Positions 26,560-35,649 of a stretch of 64,000 nt of DNA are shown here, in pieces. Positions within the stretch are counted from its first letter, which is position 1; every line of letters begins with the position of its first letter. Position numbers and translations under genes: made by a program. Below the pieces are notes generated by a model. It was not told where the DNA came from, made no database searches, and saw nothing but the letters and a program-made list of their open reading frames with translations. This stretch comes from Streptomyces cellostaticus (lineage in GTDB: Bacteria; Actinomycetota; Actinomycetes; Streptomycetales; Streptomycetaceae), in contig NZ_JALLIN010000028.1 in NCBI RefSeq assembly GCF_023630175.1, positions 39,298-103,297 on the forward strand. Reading direction: 5' to 3'.

Positions 26560-26994
26560 TCAGCCCGCCGGACCCGGTTCGGCGCGCGTGGTGGTCAGTC
26601 TGCGCTGCCGCCACTCGCGTACGACCTCCTCGACGTCGTACGGCTTCTTGCCCAGGAACGGTCCCGGCGGCGGCTTGAACATCATGTCGCGGATCTTCAC
26701 GTTGACGTCGGTGATGATCTTCCGGACCATGCGCTCCGTGGGCGCCGCGTAGGCGGCGACGAGCGCGTCCTCCGCCTCCTTGCGCAGGGCCAGCGCCGGC
26801 GGCAGCACCGCGAGGCCCTCGCGGGCCATCTTCCGCTTGACCCACCACAGTTCGTCGTACGTGGAGTCGAGGTCGGCGGGCAGCGGCTCACCCGCGCCCG
26901 GCAGCCGTTCGAACTCACCGCGCCCCTGCGCGTCCCGGATCTGCTTGTCGACCCAGGACTCGAACGGAACACCCGGTGGCTTTCGCTCGGTCAT
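26560..26994 (-). CDS. DUF1992 (DnaJC28-like) domain protein
   Basis: 144 aa. PFESWVDKQIRDAQGRGEFERLPGAGEPL is the DUF1992 hallmark also found in DnaJC28, followed by YDELWWVKRKMAREGL. No J-domain is present. Function unknown. The gap between this gene and the one ending at 26305 (254 bp) shows no gene. Confidence 0.85.
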   Translation of the reverse strand: MTERKPPGVPFESWVDKQIRDAQGRGEFERLPGAGEPLPADLDSTYDELWWVKRKMAREGLAVLPPALALRKEAEDALVAAYAAPTERMVRKIITDVNVKIRDMMFKPPPGPFLGKKPYDVEEVVREWRQRRLTTTRAEPGPAG

Positions 26995-27128
26995 GAGCCC
27001 ATTGTGCCGGACGCCGCCCGGCCGGGCGTTTTATCATGCGGCGGCGGTGCGGCAATCCGGCCACCGCGCAAGGACGTCTCCGATGTCGCCGCTCCTTCGA
27101 CGTCGCAGCATCTCCAGGGGGAACGCAC

Positions 27129-27521
27129 GTGCTCGAACTGACCATGGCCACCGTCTCCGGGGCGGACACGGGCGCCACCGCCGGCATGACGATGGCCGAC
27201 GCGCCCAGCGAGCCGGGCGCCGTGCTGCGAGTGGGGCGGGACGCGTCCGTGTGCCGGCTGGTCACCCCCGAGGACTGGCTGTTCGTCTCCCGCGTCCACC
27301 TGGAGTTCCGGTACGGCCCCGACGGCGCCTGGCAGCTCTGCTGGCTGCGCGGCTCGCAGGCCGAGCCGTCCGCCGAGGTACGGCTGATCGTCGGTGAGTA
27401 CGCGCAGACGGTCGCCTACGGCGCCGCCGTGACGCTGCCGCGCGGCGGCGCCGGCGAGGTCGTCGTCCAGGACCGCACCGCGCCGCGCAGCGTCAACGTC
27501 GGCTTCCACCACGAGGTCTGA
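27129..27521 (+). CDS. small FHA-like protein
   Basis: 130 aa. AVLRVGRDASVCRLV followed by WLFVSRVHLEFRYGPDGAWQL has the GR...SRxH pattern of forkhead-associated phosphothreonine-binding domains, and the strand pattern continues to the end, so the protein is little more than one FHA domain. GTG 27129 follows CAGGGGGAA. It probably reads Ser/Thr kinase output. No kinase gene is adjacent. Confidence 0.75.
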   Translation: MLELTMATVSGADTGATAGMTMADAPSEPGAVLRVGRDASVCRLVTPEDWLFVSRVHLEFRYGPDGAWQLCWLRGSQAEPSAEVRLIVGEYAQTVAYGAAVTLPRGGAGEVVVQDRTAPRSVNVGFHHEV

Positions 27522-27552
27522 GCCCCGGGGCGGACGCCGCCGGCGGGGTGGC

Positions 27553-28221
27553 TCAGCCCAGCACCCGGGCCACCGCGAACCCGTCGTACCCCTTGCTGCC
27601 CACCGTCTGCACCGCCGTGCCGCTCAGCCGGGGGTGGGCGGCGATCAGCTCGATGGCCTCGCGGGTGCCGACCACGTCCGGCTCCTTGCTGTCGGCGTCG
27701 ACGACCCGCCCGCCGCGCACCACGTTGTCCAGCACGATGAGGCTGCCCGCGCTGCTCAGCCGCAGCGCCCACTCCACGTAGTGGGCGTTGTTGGCCTTGT
27801 CGGCGTCGATGAAGACCAGGTCGAAGGGGGCGGGGTTCTCGTCGGCGAGTTTGGGCAGCGACTCCAGGGCCGGGCCCACCCGTACCTCCGCGATCCGCTC
27901 CAGACCGGCCCGGGCGATGTTGCGGGTCGCCACCTCGGCGTGCTTGGCGCTGTACTCCAGTGAGATCAGCCTGCCGTCGGCCGGCAGGGCGCGGGCCAGC
28001 CAGATGGTGCTGTAGCCGCCGAGCGTGCCGATCTCCAGGACGGTCCGGGCGCCCTGGACCTCCGCGAGGAGCTGGAGGAACTTGCCCTGGGTGGCCGTCA
28101 CGCTGATGTGCGGCAGCCCGGCGGCCTCGCTGTCGCGCAGGGCCGCCTGGAGCGCATCGTCCTCCGGTGCGAGATGGCTGCTGAAGTAGAAGTCGACGTC
28201 GTCCCAGAGCTGCGAGCTCAT
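27553..28221 (-). CDS. SAM-dependent O-methyltransferase (Methyltransf_3 family)
   Basis: 222 aa. Family blocks: LLAEVQGARTVLEIGTLGGYSTIWLA (SAM binding), LISLEYSAKHAEVA, DLVFIDADKANNAHYVEWAL (metal-binding Asp residues) and LIVLDNVVRGGRV. Close relatives methylate catechol-like hydroxyls using Mg2+. ATG 28221 is preferred over an upstream ATG at 28290, because the family N-terminus aligns with MSSQLWDDVDFYF. It is convergent with the FHA gene. Confidence 0.9.
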   Translation of the reverse strand: MSSQLWDDVDFYFSSHLAPEDDALQAALRDSEAAGLPHISVTATQGKFLQLLAEVQGARTVLEIGTLGGYSTIWLARALPADGRLISLEYSAKHAEVATRNIARAGLERIAEVRVGPALESLPKLADENPAPFDLVFIDADKANNAHYVEWALRLSSAGSLIVLDNVVRGGRVVDADSKEPDVVGTREAIELIAAHPRLSGTAVQTVGSKGYDGFAVARVLG

Positions 28222-28401
28222 GCGTCTGCTGCCTTTCCCGAGTGTCCGCCCGAGTCTCTTCCCGGGGCTCCTGGGGCCTTGCCCCTGCATCGTCTCAGCC
28301 GCCGGGCGCCGACGGGAGGAGCGACGGCGGGGTTCCGCGCCCCGGACCCGACCGGCTCCCGGGCGCTCGCGCTCCGGGGGCCGGTCGAAGGTGCGTGACG
28401 T

Positions 28402-29787
28402 CTACCGCGCCACCGAGGGGGCCGAACCCGGCAGCGGGCGGCCGGCCGACTCGGACATGCGCCAGACGGCGAACCCGCCCACGACGGCCGCGGCCATCAT
28501 GTAGTACGCGGGCATCATCATGTTGCCGGTGGCGCCGATCAGCGCCGTGACCACCAGCGGCGTCGTACCGCCGAAGAGGGACACCGACACGTTGAAGCCG
28601 ATCGACAGGGAGCCGTAGCGGACCCGGGTCGGGAAGAGCGCGGGCAGCGCGGCCGGCATGGCGGCGGTGAAGCAGACCAGCAGCAGGCCCAGCGCGCCCA
28701 TGCCCAGCGCCACCGCGAGCAGGCTGCCCTGGCGGATCAGCAGTACGGCCGGGACGGACAGCAGCAGGAAGCCCGCGCAACCCGCGGCGATCACCGGACG
28801 GCGGCCGACCCGGTCGCTCAGCGCGCCCGCGAACGGCTGGACGACCATCATCAGGACCATCACGCCGAGCACGACCAGCAGCCCGTGGGTCTCGTCGTAC
28901 TTCAGCTCACTGGTCAGGTAGCTCGGCATGTACGACAGCAGCATGTAGTCGGTGACGTTGAAGACCAGCACCAGTCCCATGCACAGCAGCAGCGCCTTCC
29001 ACTGGCCCGAGACCATCTCGCGCAGCGGCACCCGGGTCCGGGAGGCCTCGGCCTTCTCCACCTCGGCCGCGAAGGCCGGGGTCTCCTCGAGGCGCATCCG
29101 CAGGTACAGGCCGATGATGCCCATCGGGCCCGCGATCAGGAACGGGATCCGCCAGCCCCAGGCCAGCAGGTCGTGCGTGGACAGCAGGGCCGTCATGAGG
29201 GTGACGAGGCCGGCGCCGCCGATGTAGCCGGCCAGCGTGCCGAACTCCAGCCAGCTCCCGAAGAAGCCGCGCCGCTTGTCCGGGGCGTACTCCGCGATGA
29301 ACGTCGACGCGCCCGCGTACTCGCCGCCGGTGGAGAAGCCCTGCACCAGGCGGGCGGCCAGGAGCAGCAGCGGCGCGCCCACGCCGATCGAGGCGTACGA
29401 CGGGATCAGGCCGATCGCGAACGTGCCCGCCGCCATCATGATCATGGTGAGGGCGAGGACCTTCTGGCGCCCCACGCGGTCGCCCAGCGGGCCGAAGACC
29501 ATGCCGCCCAGCGGGCGGACCAGGAAGGCCGCGGCGAAGGCGCCGAACGTCGACAGGAGCTGTGCGGTCGGGTTGCCGGACGGGAAGAAGACCTTGCCCA
29601 GGGTGACCGCGATGTAGCTGTAGACGCCGAAGTCGAACCATTCCATGGCGTTGCCGAGCGCGGCCGCCTTCACGGCGCGCTTCACCATGGCGGAGTCGGT
29701 GACGGTGACGTCGGTGCGGGCCTGCGCGGTCCGCGTGGTCTTCGGGCGCGGGGGGACTGCGGTGGCGGTCGCCAAAACGGGGCTCAC
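28402..29787 (-). CDS. MHS-type MFS transporter (ProP/KgtP-like)
   Basis: 461 aa, 12 hydrophobic segments. The metabolite:H+ symporter signature is present: LGNAMEWFDFGVYSYIAVTLG in helix 1, LGDRVGRQKVL in the loop after helix 2, and ARLVQGFSTGGEYAGASTFIAEYAP. Candidate substrates are glycine betaine/proline, citrate, alpha-ketoglutarate or shikimate; the sequence does not decide. GTG 29787 follows AAAGGTGG. The 294 bp upstream (29788-30081) show no gene. Confidence 0.9.
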   Translation of the reverse strand: MSPVLATATAVPPRPKTTRTAQARTDVTVTDSAMVKRAVKAAALGNAMEWFDFGVYSYIAVTLGKVFFPSGNPTAQLLSTFGAFAAAFLVRPLGGMVFGPLGDRVGRQKVLALTMIMMAAGTFAIGLIPSYASIGVGAPLLLLAARLVQGFSTGGEYAGASTFIAEYAPDKRRGFFGSWLEFGTLAGYIGGAGLVTLMTALLSTHDLLAWGWRIPFLIAGPMGIIGLYLRMRLEETPAFAAEVEKAEASRTRVPLREMVSGQWKALLLCMGLVLVFNVTDYMLLSYMPSYLTSELKYDETHGLLVVLGVMVLMMVVQPFAGALSDRVGRRPVIAAGCAGFLLLSVPAVLLIRQGSLLAVALGMGALGLLLVCFTAAMPAALPALFPTRVRYGSLSIGFNVSVSLFGGTTPLVVTALIGATGNMMMPAYYMMAAAVVGGFAVWRMSESAGRPLPGSAPSVAR

Positions 29788-30081
29788 CCACCTTTCGTCG
29801 GGAACAGGGACGGGGCCCGGGCGACGGCGGTGTCGGACAACAGGCCGAAAAGCGACGATAGCCGGAATTCACCCTCTTACGTCGTGTGTGCGAGTCGATG
29901 CACAGTGCGGCCAAAGGGCGTGTATGCAGGCACTCCTGTCCGGTCGGACCGGCGTGCGCGGGCCCGGCGCTGTGACCCTTGTCGCGCCGGGTCGGGGCAA
30001 CCGGAGCCGTGCCGCCCGGCCGCCGGACGGGTGGAGGCGGGAGGTCCGGTGGCCGGGTGTCCTCGCGCCGGTACCGGGAGC

Positions 30082-30768
30082 TCACTCCCGGCCCGACGCC
30101 ACCATCGCCAGCACGCCCGACATCGCGGCCGCGATCAGCAGGGGGACGGCCAGGCCCTGGTGGAGGACGAGCCAGGCGCCCGCGCAGGCGCCCGCGACCA
30201 TGGCGACCACCGCGGCCGTGCGGCGCGGGGAGCGGTGGCCGGTGGCGTCGCCCAGCCGGGACTCGGACGCCAGGCCGGTCAGGGTCATGGTCAGGACCGT
30301 GGTGGTGAGGTCGGGGATGCCCAGTTTGCGGACGGTCGCGTTGCGCAGGCCCAGCGCGAAGGCGGTCAGGGCGATCAGCGCGTACCGGGTGCCGCTCGTG
30401 TCCGGCCAGGCGAAGGCGACCCCGGCCGCCCCGCCGAGCAGTACCGCCTCGGCCGCCAGGATCCGGCGGGCCCACCCGCGCCGGGGGCCGCCGCCGAAGC
30501 GTGCCGCCGCCCGGCCGCCGGCCACGGCGCCGCACAGGAAGCAGGTCAGGGAGGTCGCCGTGAGCGGGACCGAGAACCCGGGGGCGCCCGCGGCGGCGAA
30601 GCCCAGGACCACCACGTTGCCCGTCATGTTGGCCGTGAACACCCGGCCCAGGCCCAGATAGCTCACCGCGTCGATCAGACCGCTCACCACGGTCAGCGTC
30701 AGCAGTACGGCCACCAGCCGCACTCCCCGTGTCTCCGGCTCCGGGGCGGGCGGTGGCGGCGTGGTCAT
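30082..30768 (-). CDS. DUF1275 (YoaK-type) membrane protein
   Basis: 228 aa, six hydrophobic segments. DUF1275 blocks: DAVSYLGLGRVFTANMTGNVV and ALGLRNATVRKLGIPDLTTTVLTMTLTGL. Function unknown. ATG 30768 follows GGAGGAAGC. Confidence 0.9.
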   Translation of the reverse strand: MTTPPPPAPEPETRGVRLVAVLLTLTVVSGLIDAVSYLGLGRVFTANMTGNVVVLGFAAAGAPGFSVPLTATSLTCFLCGAVAGGRAAARFGGGPRRGWARRILAAEAVLLGGAAGVAFAWPDTSGTRYALIALTAFALGLRNATVRKLGIPDLTTTVLTMTLTGLASESRLGDATGHRSPRRTAAVVAMVAGACAGAWLVLHQGLAVPLLIAAAMSGVLAMVASGRE

Positions 30769-30925
30769 GCTTCCTCCGGTCGGCCGGACGGACAGGGCTG
30801 GTGCCAGGCCCACCATGGTCCACCGGCCGGCGGGCGCCCTCCGTGAGGCGCCGCGCAACGCGCGGACATGCGCGCGCACCCTCGCCGGTCGTGGGCGAGG
30901 GTGCGGTGCGGACGGCTCGGGTGGC

Positions 30926-31339
30926 TCAGTACCAGCCGTTGGCCTGCCAGAAGGTCCAGGCCTTCACGGGGCTGCCGTAGCGGGAGTTCATGTAGTCCAG
31001 GCCCCACTTGATCTGGGTGGCCGGGTTGGTCTTCCAGTCGGAGCCGGCGGAGGCCATCTTCGAACCGGGCAGGGCCTGCACCAGGCCGTAGGCGCCGGAG
31101 GAGCTGTTGGTGGCGCTGGGGTTCCAGCCGCTCTCGTGCTCGACGATCTTGCTGAAGGCGTTGTACTGCGCGTCGTCCGGGATCATCCTGTGCGCGATCG
31201 TCCGGGCGGACGAGGCCGTGTCGGTGGCGGCCTGGGCAGGCGTCGCGGACATCGCCATGCCGGCCGTGGCGGCGGCCAGGGCGACGGTCGTGAGGGCCTT
31301 CTTCGGGGAGGCGATGCGGCGGATGAGGGAGACGGACAC
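30926..31339 (-). CDS. secreted lysozyme-like transglycosylase
   Basis: 137 aa. Signal peptide to ATPAQAA, then ARTIAHRMIPDDAQYNAFSKIVEHESGWNPSA with the catalytic Glu of the SLT/lysozyme fold, YGLVQALPGSKMASAGSDW and IKWGLDYMNSRYGSPVKAW. The C-terminus WQANGWY is typical of this family in actinobacteria. Role: peptidoglycan remodelling. GTG 31339 follows AAGAGG. I looked for a c-di-AMP riboswitch upstream, as is common for such genes, and did not find its core. Confidence 0.9.
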   Translation of the reverse strand: MSVSLIRRIASPKKALTTVALAAATAGMAMSATPAQAATDTASSARTIAHRMIPDDAQYNAFSKIVEHESGWNPSATNSSSGAYGLVQALPGSKMASAGSDWKTNPATQIKWGLDYMNSRYGSPVKAWTFWQANGWY

Positions 31340-31676
31340 GGAGAACCTCTTGCGTCGGGGACGGGGGGATCGCCCGTATGCCGGAGCCGCCCGTCATGCG
31401 GGGGCCGCGTACGTCGGCGCCCCGGCCCTCTCGGGCGGTGGCGCCTGGCGACGTCGACCAGAGAAACAGGCCCGAGAGGTGTCCGCAATGACCCCTTTTA
31501 CTAGTTGTGGCCGGAACGGCGGGCTTTCGCACCCCTGTGGCCGGCGTCTCGCAGTGCAGGTCAGGCGGGGTGCAGGGTGGGACGTATCGGACAAATCGAA
31601 GTACGATGCCGGATCGTAGGTGACCTGCGTCATGTGGGGTGCCTCACCGGAGGCGCCACAGTCCGGATACGGGTCC
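31340..31676. other. intergenic region upstream of the transglycosylase gene
   Basis: 337 bp with no gene. It should hold the promoter and a long leader for the reverse-strand transglycosylase gene. A locally AT-richer stretch (31490-31512) contains ACTAGTAAAAGGGGTCATTG on the reverse strand. No riboswitch class was recognised. Confidence 0.4.
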
Positions 31677-32528
31677 TCACCCAGCGGGTGCGTCGAACGT
31701 GACCGCGGTCTCGAAGGCGGCGCGCCGTGTGGCCCGGCGCAGCGCGCGCAGCAGTACCGGACCGAGCGCGAGGGTCAGCACGACCGTGCACAGCGCCCGT
31801 CCCAGGTCCCAGCCGAGCGAGGTGGCCAGGCAGTAGGCGGCGAACCGGGCCAGGTTGGCGGAGACCGTGGCGTGCGCGTCGAAGGCGATGTTCGAGGTGC
31901 CGGAGCCCATGAAGGGCCAGCCGGCCAGGTTCATGACCGTGCCGTAGGCGAAGGCGGCGCAGAAGCCGTAGGCGGCCAGCAGCAGCGGTTCGGCCCGGCC
32001 CCGCAGCCGCTCCCGCCCCGGCAGCAGCCCGGCGCCCATGGTGAACCAGCCCATCGCCAGCATCTGGAACGGCAGCCACGGCCCGACCCCGCCGGTGAGC
32101 AGCGCGGAGGCGAACATCGTCACCGAGCCCAGGACGAAACCGAAGCCCGGGCCGAGCACCCGGCCGCTGAGCACCATCAGGAAGAACATCGGCTCGATCC
32201 CCGCCGTCCCCGCGCCCACCGGGCGCAGCGCCGCGCCGGTGGCGGCGAGTACGCCCAGCGTCGCGACCGCCTTGGGGCCGAGGCCGGACTCGGAGATCGT
32301 CGCCGCCACGACCGCGATCATCAGCAGCAGCAGTCCGGCGAACAGCCAGGGCGCGTCCTCGGCGTGCGCGCTCAGCCCGGAGGCGGGCGGTGCGAGGAAG
32401 GGCCAGAAGAAGGCCACCACCCCGACCGCGCTGACCAGACCCAGTGCGGCGAGGGAGCGCGGGCCGAGGCGCACGGCCCGGACGGGGCGGGGGGCGTGGG
32501 CCGGGCGGTCGGCGGGAGAGGGGTTCAC
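31677..32528 (-). CDS. ECF transporter substrate-binding (S) component
   Basis: 283 aa, about six hydrophobic segments after a 45-residue cytosolic start. Its position as last gene of an EcfT/EcfA operon, the GSVTMFASALLTGGVGPWLPFQMLAMGWF segment and its length fit an S component. GTG 32528 overlaps the ATPase stop by 4 nt (GTGA). With a cobalamin riboswitch at the head of the operon, the substrate is most simply cobalt or a corrinoid precursor; the sequence alone does not prove it. Confidence 0.82.
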   Translation of the reverse strand: MNPSPADRPAHAPRPVRAVRLGPRSLAALGLVSAVGVVAFFWPFLAPPASGLSAHAEDAPWLFAGLLLLMIAVVAATISESGLGPKAVATLGVLAATGAALRPVGAGTAGIEPMFFLMVLSGRVLGPGFGFVLGSVTMFASALLTGGVGPWLPFQMLAMGWFTMGAGLLPGRERLRGRAEPLLLAAYGFCAAFAYGTVMNLAGWPFMGSGTSNIAFDAHATVSANLARFAAYCLATSLGWDLGRALCTVVLTLALGPVLLRALRRATRRAAFETAVTFDAPAG

Positions 32529-34363
32529 GCGAGGGCCTCCCGGACCCCGGACACGGTCAGCCAGCGCTGCGGGGCGAGGATCTTGGTCACCTGCGGGGCG
32601 AAGGACGGCGACGCGACCACGATCTCCGCCGTGGCGCCGTCGGCGATCACCTCGCCGTCGGAGAGCAGCACCACCCGGTGCGCGATCTCCGCCGCCAGTT
32701 CCACGTCGTGGGTGGCGAGGACGATGGCGTGCCCCTCGGCGGCCAGCGCGCGCAGCACGGCGACCAGCCGGGCCTTGGCCGCGTAGTCCAGGCCGCGCGT
32801 CGGCTCGTCGAGCAGGAGCAGCGGCGGGCGGGCGGTCAGCACGACCGCCAGGGCGAGGGCCAGACGCTGGCCCTCGGACAGGTCCCGGGGGTGGATGCCG
32901 TCGGTGATGCCGGGCAGCAGCTCGGACACCAGGGCCCGGCAGGTGCCCGGCTCGGCGCCCGCGTCCCGGTCGGCGGCCGTGCACTCGGCGGCCACCGTGT
33001 CCGCGTACAGCAGGTCCCGCGGCTCCTGCGGGACCAGGCCGACCCGGCGGACGAGGTCCCGGGGCGGGGTGCGGTGCGGGACGGCCCCGCCCACGAGCAC
33101 CGAGCCGGCGGTGGGCTCCACCAGGCCGACCAGGGAGCCGAGCAGAGTGGACTTCCCGGCACCGTTGCGCCCCATCAGCGCGACCGTCTCGCCCCGCGCC
33201 ACACACAGATCGACGTGCCGCAGCGCGGTGACCGGCCCCCGCCGGACCGCCAGGCCCCGGACCTCGGCCACCCGCGGGACCGCGGAGGGCGGGGCGAGGG
33301 CCGCGGAGTTCCGCCGGAAGAGGCCGCGCCGCGGGGAGGGCAGCCGGGGGGAGGGGAGCCGGGCGGCGGGCGCTCCGGGCGCGGCCGCGGGAGCCGGGCC
33401 GGTGGGCCCGGGCGAGGCGGTGCCGGCCCCGGCCGGATCGGCCTGCCCGGCCGGGGTGGTGGAGCCGGACGCTGTGCCCGGCAGGGCGCGGCCGGTCGGT
33501 GGCTCGGACGCCGGGGAGGCGGCCGGCCGCTCCTCGCCGAGGGGCCGGTGGGCGAGGCGGTCGCGCAGACCGGCGGCCCGGCGGCGGGCGTCCCGGACCG
33601 TCAGGGGCAGCGGCGACCAGCCCGCCAGCCGTCCCAGGCCCACCACCGGCGGGTACACCGGGGACACGGCCATCACCTCGGCCGGGTCCCCGCAGCGCGG
33701 GGCGGCGCCGGGGGCGGGGAGCAGGACGACCCGGTCGGCGTACTGGACCACCCGCTCCAGCCGGTGCTCGGCCAGCAGCACCGTCGTGCCGAGGTCGTGG
33801 ACCAGGCGCTGCAGCACCGCCAGCACCTCCTCCGCCGCGGCCGGGTCGAGCGCCGAGGTCGGCTCGTCGAGGACCAGGACCCGGGGGTGCGGGGTGAGGA
33901 CCGAGCCGATGGCGACCCGCTGCCGCTGGCCCCCCGAGAGCGTGCCGATGGGGCGGTCGCGCAGGTCGGCGAGGCCCAGCAGGTCCAGGGTCTCCTCCAC
34001 CCGGCGCCGCATCACCTCCGCGGCGAGCCCCAGCGACTCCATGCCGTAGGCGAGTTCCTCCTCCACCGTGTCCGTCACGAAGTGCGCGAGCGGATCCTGG
34101 CCCACCGTGCCGACCACGTCGGCGAGTTCGCGCGGCTGGTGGGTGCGGGTGTCCCGGCCGGCCACGGTGACCCGTCCGCGCAGGGTTCCTCCGGTGAAGT
34201 GCGGCACCAGCCCGCTGACCGCGCCCAGCACGGTCGACTTGCCGACCCCGGACGGGCCGACGAGCAGCACGAGTTCACCCTCGGGCACCTCGAAGTCCAC
34301 GCCCCGGACGGTCGGTTCGCCGGCGCCCTCGTAGGTGACGCTGACATCCTCGAAGCGGATCAC
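32525..34363 (-). CDS. ECF transporter ATPase with two fused ABC domains
   Basis: 612 aa. ATPase 1 (about 1-230): Walker A GPSGVGKST, signature LSGGQRQRV, Walker B VLVLDEPTSALD. A Pro/Ala-rich linker follows (about 285-350). ATPase 2 (about 360-580): Walker A GRNGAGKST, signature LSEGQRLAL, Walker B LLLLDEPTRGLD. In most ECF systems EcfA1 and EcfA2 are separate genes, so this is a fusion. GTG 34363 overlaps the EcfT stop by 4 nt, so an apparent much longer frame upstream is not used. Confidence 0.92.
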   Translation of the reverse strand: MIRFEDVSVTYEGAGEPTVRGVDFEVPEGELVLLVGPSGVGKSTVLGAVSGLVPHFTGGTLRGRVTVAGRDTRTHQPRELADVVGTVGQDPLAHFVTDTVEEELAYGMESLGLAAEVMRRRVEETLDLLGLADLRDRPIGTLSGGQRQRVAIGSVLTPHPRVLVLDEPTSALDPAAAEEVLAVLQRLVHDLGTTVLLAEHRLERVVQYADRVVLLPAPGAAPRCGDPAEVMAVSPVYPPVVGLGRLAGWSPLPLTVRDARRRAAGLRDRLAHRPLGEERPAASPASEPPTGRALPGTASGSTTPAGQADPAGAGTASPGPTGPAPAAAPGAPAARLPSPRLPSPRRGLFRRNSAALAPPSAVPRVAEVRGLAVRRGPVTALRHVDLCVARGETVALMGRNGAGKSTLLGSLVGLVEPTAGSVLVGGAVPHRTPPRDLVRRVGLVPQEPRDLLYADTVAAECTAADRDAGAEPGTCRALVSELLPGITDGIHPRDLSEGQRLALALAVVLTARPPLLLLDEPTRGLDYAAKARLVAVLRALAAEGHAIVLATHDVELAAEIAHRVVLLSDGEVIADGATAEIVVASPSFAPQVTKILAPQRWLTVSGVREALA

Positions 34364-35649
34364 GACGGCTCCTCGACGGGCTTCGGTACGACGAAGGCGG
34401 GCAGCAGCGCGAGCAGTACGGCCGCGGCCGGCCACAGGGGGAGGGTGGGTGCCACCAGCGGGACCACTCCCGGGTGCAGCGCGTCCGGATCGCGCACGGC
34501 GGCGAGCGTGAGCAGCGCGGCGACCCCGGCCCCCGAGCCCGCGACCAGCCACGCCCGCACCCCCCAGGGATCCGGCCGGTACCGGGTGCGCGGGGAGCGG
34601 CGGCCGCCCAGGCGCAGGCCGGCCAGCGCGGCGGCGGCCCCCGCGCACAGCACCGGCACCCCGTACGTGCCGCCCTCCGCGGTCAGCAGCCCGTACGTTC
34701 CCGCGCACACGCCGAGCAGCCCGCCCAGGGTGAGCGCGGTCGTCGTACGGCGCACCCGGGCCGGGACCTGCGCGGTCCGGCCGTAGCCGCGGGCGTCCAT
34801 CGCCGCGGCCAGTGCCACCGAACGTTCCAACGCCCCCTCCAGCACCGGCAGTCCGACCTGCAGCAGGCCCCGAACGCCCCGGTCCGGACGGCCGCGCAGC
34901 CGGCGGGCGGCGCGCAGGCGCTGGACGTCGGCGATGAGGTGGGGCGCGAAGGTGAGCGCGACGACCACGGCCACGCCCACCTCGTACAGCGCGCCGGGCA
35001 GGGACTTCAGCAGCCGGGCCGGGCTGGCGAGGGCGTTGGCGGCACCGACGCAGATGAGCAGGGTGGCCAGCTTCAGCCCGTTGTAGCCGGCGAAGAGCAG
35101 CGCCTCCGCGGTGACCCGGCCGCCGAGCCGGATGCCCTGGGCCCAGTGCGGGAGCGGGATCTCGGGGAGGGTGAGCAGCACATGGGTGCCGGGGACGGGG
35201 GAGCCGAGGGCGACGGTGAAGGCGAGGCGGACGAGGAGCACGGCGACGGCGAGTTTGGCGAAGGCGGCGTAGGAGCGGGACCAGGGGGAGGCGGAGCGGT
35301 GGGTGGCCACCACATAGCCCGCCGCGGCGATGAGCAGGGCGAGGAGCAGGGGGTTGGTGGTGCGGGTGGCGGCGGTGCCGAGGCCGAGGGACCACAGCCA
35401 CCAGGCGCCGGGGTGCAGCGACGCGCGGCCGCGCCGGGGCGGGGCGGGAGCGGCTTCCGCCCCCCGCTCACGGGACGGGCCGGCGCCCGGCCGCCCGGTG
35501 GCACGCCCGCCCGGGGGCGCGGCGGGAGCGCCCGCCCCCGCCGCGTCACGACCCCGTGCCCGCGCACCGGCACGGACGCCCGTGCCCGTGCCGGCGGGCC
35601 CGCCCGCCCCCGCGGCGGGCGCGCCGGCAGCGCCGTTCCGGCTACGCAT
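34360..35649 (-). CDS. ECF transporter transmembrane component (EcfT/CbiQ type)
   Basis: 429 aa. The first 75 residues are Gly/Ala/Arg/Pro-rich and disordered. Hydrophobic segments begin at ASLHPGAWWLWSLGLGTAATRTTNPLLLALL. The coupling motif AMDARGYGRT, which contacts the ATPases, is present near residue 285. EcfT proteins are usually 230-280 aa, so both ends are extended. ATG 35649 overlaps the preceding gene by 8 nt. Confidence 0.9.
   Translation of the reverse strand: MRSRNGAAGAPAAGAGGPAGTGTGVRAGARARGRDAAGAGAPAAPPGGRATGRPGAGPSRERGAEAAPAPPRRGRASLHPGAWWLWSLGLGTAATRTTNPLLLALLIAAAGYVVATHRSASPWSRSYAAFAKLAVAVLLVRLAFTVALGSPVPGTHVLLTLPEIPLPHWAQGIRLGGRVTAEALLFAGYNGLKLATLLICVGAANALASPARLLKSLPGALYEVGVAVVVALTFAPHLIADVQRLRAARRLRGRPDRGVRGLLQVGLPVLEGALERSVALAAAMDARGYGRTAQVPARVRRTTTALTLGGLLGVCAGTYGLLTAEGGTYGVPVLCAGAAAALAGLRLGGRRSPRTRYRPDPWGVRAWLVAGSGAGVAALLTLAAVRDPDALHPGVVPLVAPTLPLWPAAAVLLALLPAFVVPKPVEEPS

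Noticed and set aside
31340..31676. c-di-AMP (ydaO) riboswitch before the transglycosylase gene
   Set aside because: Expected from other actinobacteria, but I could not find its conserved core in either orientation.
32525..35401. 958-residue extension of the fused ATPase
   Set aside because: The extra N-terminus is a shadow of the EcfT gene; GTG 34363 with a GTGA overlap is the natural start.
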